Positions 31,659-34,328 of a stretch of 34,328 nt of DNA are shown here, in pieces. Source of the DNA: Candidatus Colicola equi (GTDB taxonomy: Bacteria; Bacteroidota; Bacteroidia; Bacteroidales; Paludibacteraceae); the NCBI GenBank assembly GCA_018066175.1, contig JAGHRV010000062.1:1-34328 (forward strand), read 5' to 3'. Position 1 is the first letter of the stretch. Every line of letters begins with the position of its first letter. The notes below the pieces were generated by a model. It ran no database searches. It was not told the DNA's origin and was given only the letters and a program-made list of their open reading frames with translations. The translations under genes and the position numbers were made by a program.

Positions 31659-32268
31659 ACAAACAAAAGAGGCATTCTTAGGTCCTCTTAATGCCAATAA
31701 CCCTGTTCTTGTGCAGATCCTTGGTATCTGTTCAGCTCTTGCTGTAACGGTGCAACTCAAGCCTGCCTTGGTGATGGGTATTAGCGTAACCATTATTGTG
31801 GCTCTTGCCAATGTAGTGATTGCACTTATTCGCAAGAGTATCCCAATGCGTATACGTATTATCGTTCAACTCGTTGTTGTAGCTGCGCTTGTAACGATTG
31901 TGTCAGAGATTCTCAAGGCCTTTGCTTACGATGTAGCTATGCAATTAAGTGTGTATATCGGTTTGATTATTACTAACTGTATTTTGATGGGTCGCTTAGA
32001 AGCCTTTGCAATGACCAATAACGTGAAGGACAGTCTGATGGACGGTCTGGGTAACGGTTTTGGTTACGCTATGATTCTGGTGATTGTGGCCTTTGTTCGT
32101 GAGTTATTTGGTTCGGGCAAGTTGCTCGGTTACCAAATCATTCCGGATAGTTGGTACGAAGCCGGTTATAGTAACTGTGGTATGATGCTCATGCCTGCCA
32201 TGGCATTGGTACTAGTAGGATGTGTTATCTGGGCTCACCGCTCAATAAATGATAAGGAGGGTAAATAA
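31648..32268 (+). CDS. nqrD: Na+-NQR subunit D
   Basis: A 206-residue membrane subunit with six hydrophobic helices. Cys28 (LGICSALAV) and Cys111 (IITNCILMG) are the half-site ligands of the intramembrane iron centre shared with NqrE. It overlaps the nqrC end by 11 nt. The last codons (Asp-Lys-Glu-Gly) encode the Shine-Dalgarno sequence of nqrE. Confidence 0.97.
   Translation: MLSKQTKEAFLGPLNANNPVLVQILGICSALAVTVQLKPALVMGISVTIIVALANVVIALIRKSIPMRIRIIVQLVVVAALVTIVSEILKAFAYDVAMQLSVYIGLIITNCILMGRLEAFAMTNNVKDSLMDGLGNGFGYAMILVIVAFVRELFGSGKLLGYQIIPDSWYEAGYSNCGMMLMPAMALVLVGCVIWAHRSINDKEGK
32254..32261 (+). promoter_or_regulatory. Shine-Dalgarno sequence of nqrE
   Basis: AAGGAGGG, 6 nt before the nqrE ATG and within the final codons of nqrD. 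Confidence 0.8.
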
Positions 32269-32876
32269 TGGAACATGCACTTAGTCTTTTAGTTCGCACG
32301 ATGTTTGCGGATAATATGGTTTTCGCCTTCTTCTTAGGAATGTGTTCATTCCTGGCAGTAAGTAAGGACGTTAAAACATCAGCCGGTCTGGGTGTAGCTG
32401 TTATCTTTGTTCAGACGATTACCCTGCCTGTCAACTACCTGTTGCAGGTTCATGTATTGGCACCGCTGGGTTTGGGATACCTCAGTTTCATTCTTTTCAT
32501 CGCTGTGATTGCGGCTATTACGCAGTTAGTTGAGATGATTGTGGAGAAAGTGAGTCCATCCTTGTATTCAACTCTTGGTATTTTCCTGCCGTTGATTGCT
32601 GTTAACTGCGCCATCATGGGTGGTTCGCTCTTTATGCAACAACGTGTATTATTAGAACCTGAGAACGTCAAAGCCATTGCTAACCTCGGTGATGCATTTG
32701 CTTTTGCGATTGGTTCAGGTTTAGGCTGGATGCTCGCTATTGTTTGCTTAGCCGGTATCCGTGAGAAAATGGAGTATAACGATGTTCCCAAGCCATTGCA
32801 AGGCATTGGTATCACCTTCATTACCGTAGGTTTGATGGCTCTTGCATTTATGTGCTTCAGTGGACTTAACATTTAA
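32268..32876 (+). CDS. nqrE: Na+-NQR subunit E
   Basis: A 202-residue membrane subunit, inverted-topology partner of NqrD. Cys26 ([15 protein letters not shown]) and Cys114 ([12 protein letters not shown]) complete the intramembrane iron site. The ATG overlaps the nqrD stop by 1 nt (TAATG). Confidence 0.97.
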   Translation: MEHALSLLVRTMFADNMVFAFFLGMCSFLAVSKDVKTSAGLGVAVIFVQTITLPVNYLLQVHVLAPLGLGYLSFILFIAVIAAITQLVEMIVEKVSPSLYSTLGIFLPLIAVNCAIMGGSLFMQQRVLLEPENVKAIANLGDAFAFAIGSGLGWMLAIVCLAGIREKMEYNDVPKPLQGIGITFITVGLMALAFMCFSGLNI

Positions 32877-32877
32877 T

Positions 32878-32883
32878 AGGAGG
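32878..32883 (+). promoter_or_regulatory. Shine-Dalgarno sequence of nqrF
   Basis: AGGAGG, 8 nt before the ATG at 32892, in non-coding sequence just after the nqrE stop. A second in-frame ATG follows immediately at 32895. Confidence 0.8.
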
Positions 32884-32891
32884 ATGCAACT

Positions 32892-34178
32892 ATGATGGAT
32901 ATTCAAGCAATTATTTATGCTGTTGTCGTTTTCTTAGCAGTTATTCTTCTGTTAGTCGTTATTCTGCTTGTTGCTAAGAAATACTTAGTAGCCAGCGGTG
33001 ATGTTAAGGTAACTGTTAATGGTGATAAAGAGTTTACTATTCCAGCCGGAGGTACCCTACTCGCTTCGATGGGCGCAGCCGGAGTGCACCTGCCTTCCGC
33101 TTGCGGTGGTAAGGGTAGCTGCGGTCAGTGTAAGTGTCAAGTGCTCGAAGGTGGCGGAGAGATTCTGCCTACCGAGACGGTACATTTCAGCCGTAAGCAA
33201 CAGAAAGACCACTGGCGTTTAGGATGCCAAGTTAAGGTAAAGAACGACCTGCAACTCAAGATTGATGAGTCGGTATTGGGCGTTAAGGAATGGGAGTGCG
33301 AAGTTATTTCGAATAAGAACGTAGCTACGTTCATCAAGGAGTTCAAGGTTAAGTTGCCAGCAGGCGAACACATGAACTTCGAGCCTGGTAGTTATGCTCA
33401 GATTCGTATTCCAGAGTATGATATTGACTATGATCGTGATATGGATAAGAGCCTGATTGGCGACTTGTATTTGCCAGCATGGAAGAACTTCAAGCTGTTC
33501 GGTCTCAAGCAGAAGAACACCGAAGCTACTATTCGTGCTTATTCTATGGCTAACTATCCGGATGAAGGTGATATCATCACTTTGACCGTTCGTATTGCTA
33601 CGCCTCCGTTTAAGCCGAAAGACCAGTGCCCGAACGGACCTGAGTTCCAGGATGTACCTTGTGGTATAGCTTCAACGTATATCTTCTCGCTTAAGCCGGG
33701 TGATAAAGTTATCATGAGTGGTCCTTATGGTGAGTTCCACCCTGTATATGATAGCAAGAAAGAGATGATTTGGGTTGGTGGTGGTGCCGGTATGGCTCCG
33801 TTGCGTGCTCAGATTATGCATATGCTTAAGACGCGTCAATGCCGCGATCGTGAGATGCACTATTTCTACGGTGCTCGTGCTATTGATGAAGTCTTCTTCT
33901 TGGAGGATTTCCTGCAATTGGAGAAGGACTTCCCGAATTTCCACTTCCATTTAGCTTTGGACCGTCCGGATCCCAAGGCCGACGGACTAGGAATCAAGTA
34001 CACAGCAGGCTTTATTGCTCCTGTTATGGGCGATACGTACCTCAAGCAGCATGATGCTCCCGAAGATATTGAGTACTACCTGTGCGGTCCTCCAATGATG
34101 GCAAAGACGGTGGTTGACCTACTCCACTCGCTTGGCGTAGATGACCAAGATATCCGCTTTGATAACTTCGGTGCTTAA
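32892..34178 (+). CDS. nqrF: Na+-NQR subunit F (NADH-oxidising flavoprotein)
   Basis: The electron-input subunit, 428 residues. It has one N-terminal transmembrane helix (about 7-28), then a 2Fe-2S ferredoxin domain with Cys71, Cys77, Cys80 and Cys112. The ferredoxin-NADP reductase-like part has the FAD motif RAYSMANYP, the NADH motif WVGGGAGMAPLRAQ and the YLCGPPMMAKTV signature. It passes electrons from NADH to FAD and the 2Fe-2S centre. It ends the operon; a strong terminator starts 19 nt later. The flavin transferase ApbE and the maturation factor NqrM are not in the window. Confidence 0.98.
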   Translation: MMDIQAIIYAVVVFLAVILLLVVILLVAKKYLVASGDVKVTVNGDKEFTIPAGGTLLASMGAAGVHLPSACGGKGSCGQCKCQVLEGGGEILPTETVHFSRKQQKDHWRLGCQVKVKNDLQLKIDESVLGVKEWECEVISNKNVATFIKEFKVKLPAGEHMNFEPGSYAQIRIPEYDIDYDRDMDKSLIGDLYLPAWKNFKLFGLKQKNTEATIRAYSMANYPDEGDIITLTVRIATPPFKPKDQCPNGPEFQDVPCGIASTYIFSLKPGDKVIMSGPYGEFHPVYDSKKEMIWVGGGAGMAPLRAQIMHMLKTRQCRDREMHYFYGARAIDEVFFLEDFLQLEKDFPNFHFHLALDRPDPKADGLGIKYTAGFIAPVMGDTYLKQHDAPEDIEYYLCGPPMMAKTVVDLLHSLGVDDQDIRFDNFGA

Positions 34179-34196
34179 GCACAATGCTCATAAACG

Positions 34197-34227
34197 AAAA
34201 AAGACCGTTTTTTGCGGTCTTTTTTTG
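34197..34227. terminator. Rho-independent terminator of the nqr operon
   Basis: GACCG and CGGTC with flanking A6/T6 form an 11-bp stem around a 7-nt loop, and the T-run continues past the stem on the plus strand. Confidence 0.92.
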
Positions 34228-34233
34228 TTTTTA

Positions 34234-34265
34234 TTTGCGTATGTCCACAAAAAGCAGTACCTTTG
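34234..34265 (+). promoter_or_regulatory. Promoter of the next gene, beyond the window
   Basis: TTTG (34234-34237), 20 nt, TACCTTTG (34258-34265). No start codon with a convincing reading frame follows before the window ends. Confidence 0.8.
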
Positions 34266-34286
34266 CACCCGATTTTTAACTATGAT

Positions 34287-34328
34287 ATTAGTATGTGATT
34301 AGTATGTGATTACTATGTGGTTAATATG
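34287..34328. repeat. 11-bp tandem repeat at the window end
   Basis: ATTAGTATGTG at 34287-34297 and 34298-34308, then ATTACTATGTG (34309-34319) and the start of a fourth, diverged unit that runs to the edge. It lies in the presumed leader of the next gene, about 20 nt after the promoter. Confidence 0.88.

Overview
The window looks like chromosomal DNA from a gut- or rumen-type member of the Bacteroidales (phylum Bacteroidota). The main evidence is the promoter type: twelve sites fit TTTG, then 19-21 nt, then TAnnTTTG. Most genes also lack a Shine-Dalgarno sequence, and the gene content fits the phylum (DUF4924, DUF3109, SusA-like amylase, Na+-NQR, an SRD5A/OYE/SDR steroid cluster). Almost every base is accounted for by housekeeping-style operons. 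I see no insertion sequence, phage, CRISPR array or rRNA.

Layout. 1-1368: the tail of an unknown gene, tRNA-Ala(GGC) and mltG on the minus strand, with mltG sharing an overlapping divergent promoter with tyrS. 1395-11230: plus-strand run of tyrS, then a tRNA-Gln(UUG) promoter that also appears to drive rplY, pth, an LtaS-like sulfatase, an Hsp15-type S4 protein, DUF4924, nth, menA, a CPBP protease, a HAD phosphatase and an SLC13 transporter, many of them overlapping by 1-23 nt. 11254-16080: a minus-strand five-gene unit from one promoter to one terminator hairpin: steroid 5-alpha-reductase homologue, Old Yellow Enzyme, short-chain dehydrogenase, lipoprotein-plus-beta-barrel, and a paralogous lipoprotein. 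16085-18371: an M3 peptidase lipoprotein, then tRNA-Pro(UGG) on the minus strand. 18667-25983: a minus-strand operon of gyrA, TPR protein, ruvX/yqgF, def, mntP, DUF3109 and cinA. 26087-28201: tRNA-Gly(CCC) with a truncated copy of its own 3' half, and a SusA-like GH13 amylase. 28268-34227: nqrABCDEF, promoter to terminator, followed by the promoter of the next gene.

Three things stand out. (1) The 5-alpha-reductase/OYE/SDR trio has the enzyme set known from gut Bacteroidetes for turning 3-oxo bile acids into allo/isoallo forms, and here two paralogous surface-type lipoproteins appear to be co-transcribed with it. (2) NqrC carries an N-terminal rubrerythrin-type rubredoxin domain that the standard Na+-NQR subunit does not have, and four of the five downstream nqr genes have strong Shine-Dalgarno sequences, which is unusual for this phylum. 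(3) Short tandem repeats with 6, 7, 8, 11 or 21 bp periods sit at gene ends and have been read into the C-termini of YqgF and GyrA and into the middle of CinA.

Functions are assigned from motifs I could read in the translations. No database search was run, so family names rest on recognition, and promoter and terminator calls rest on pattern matching.
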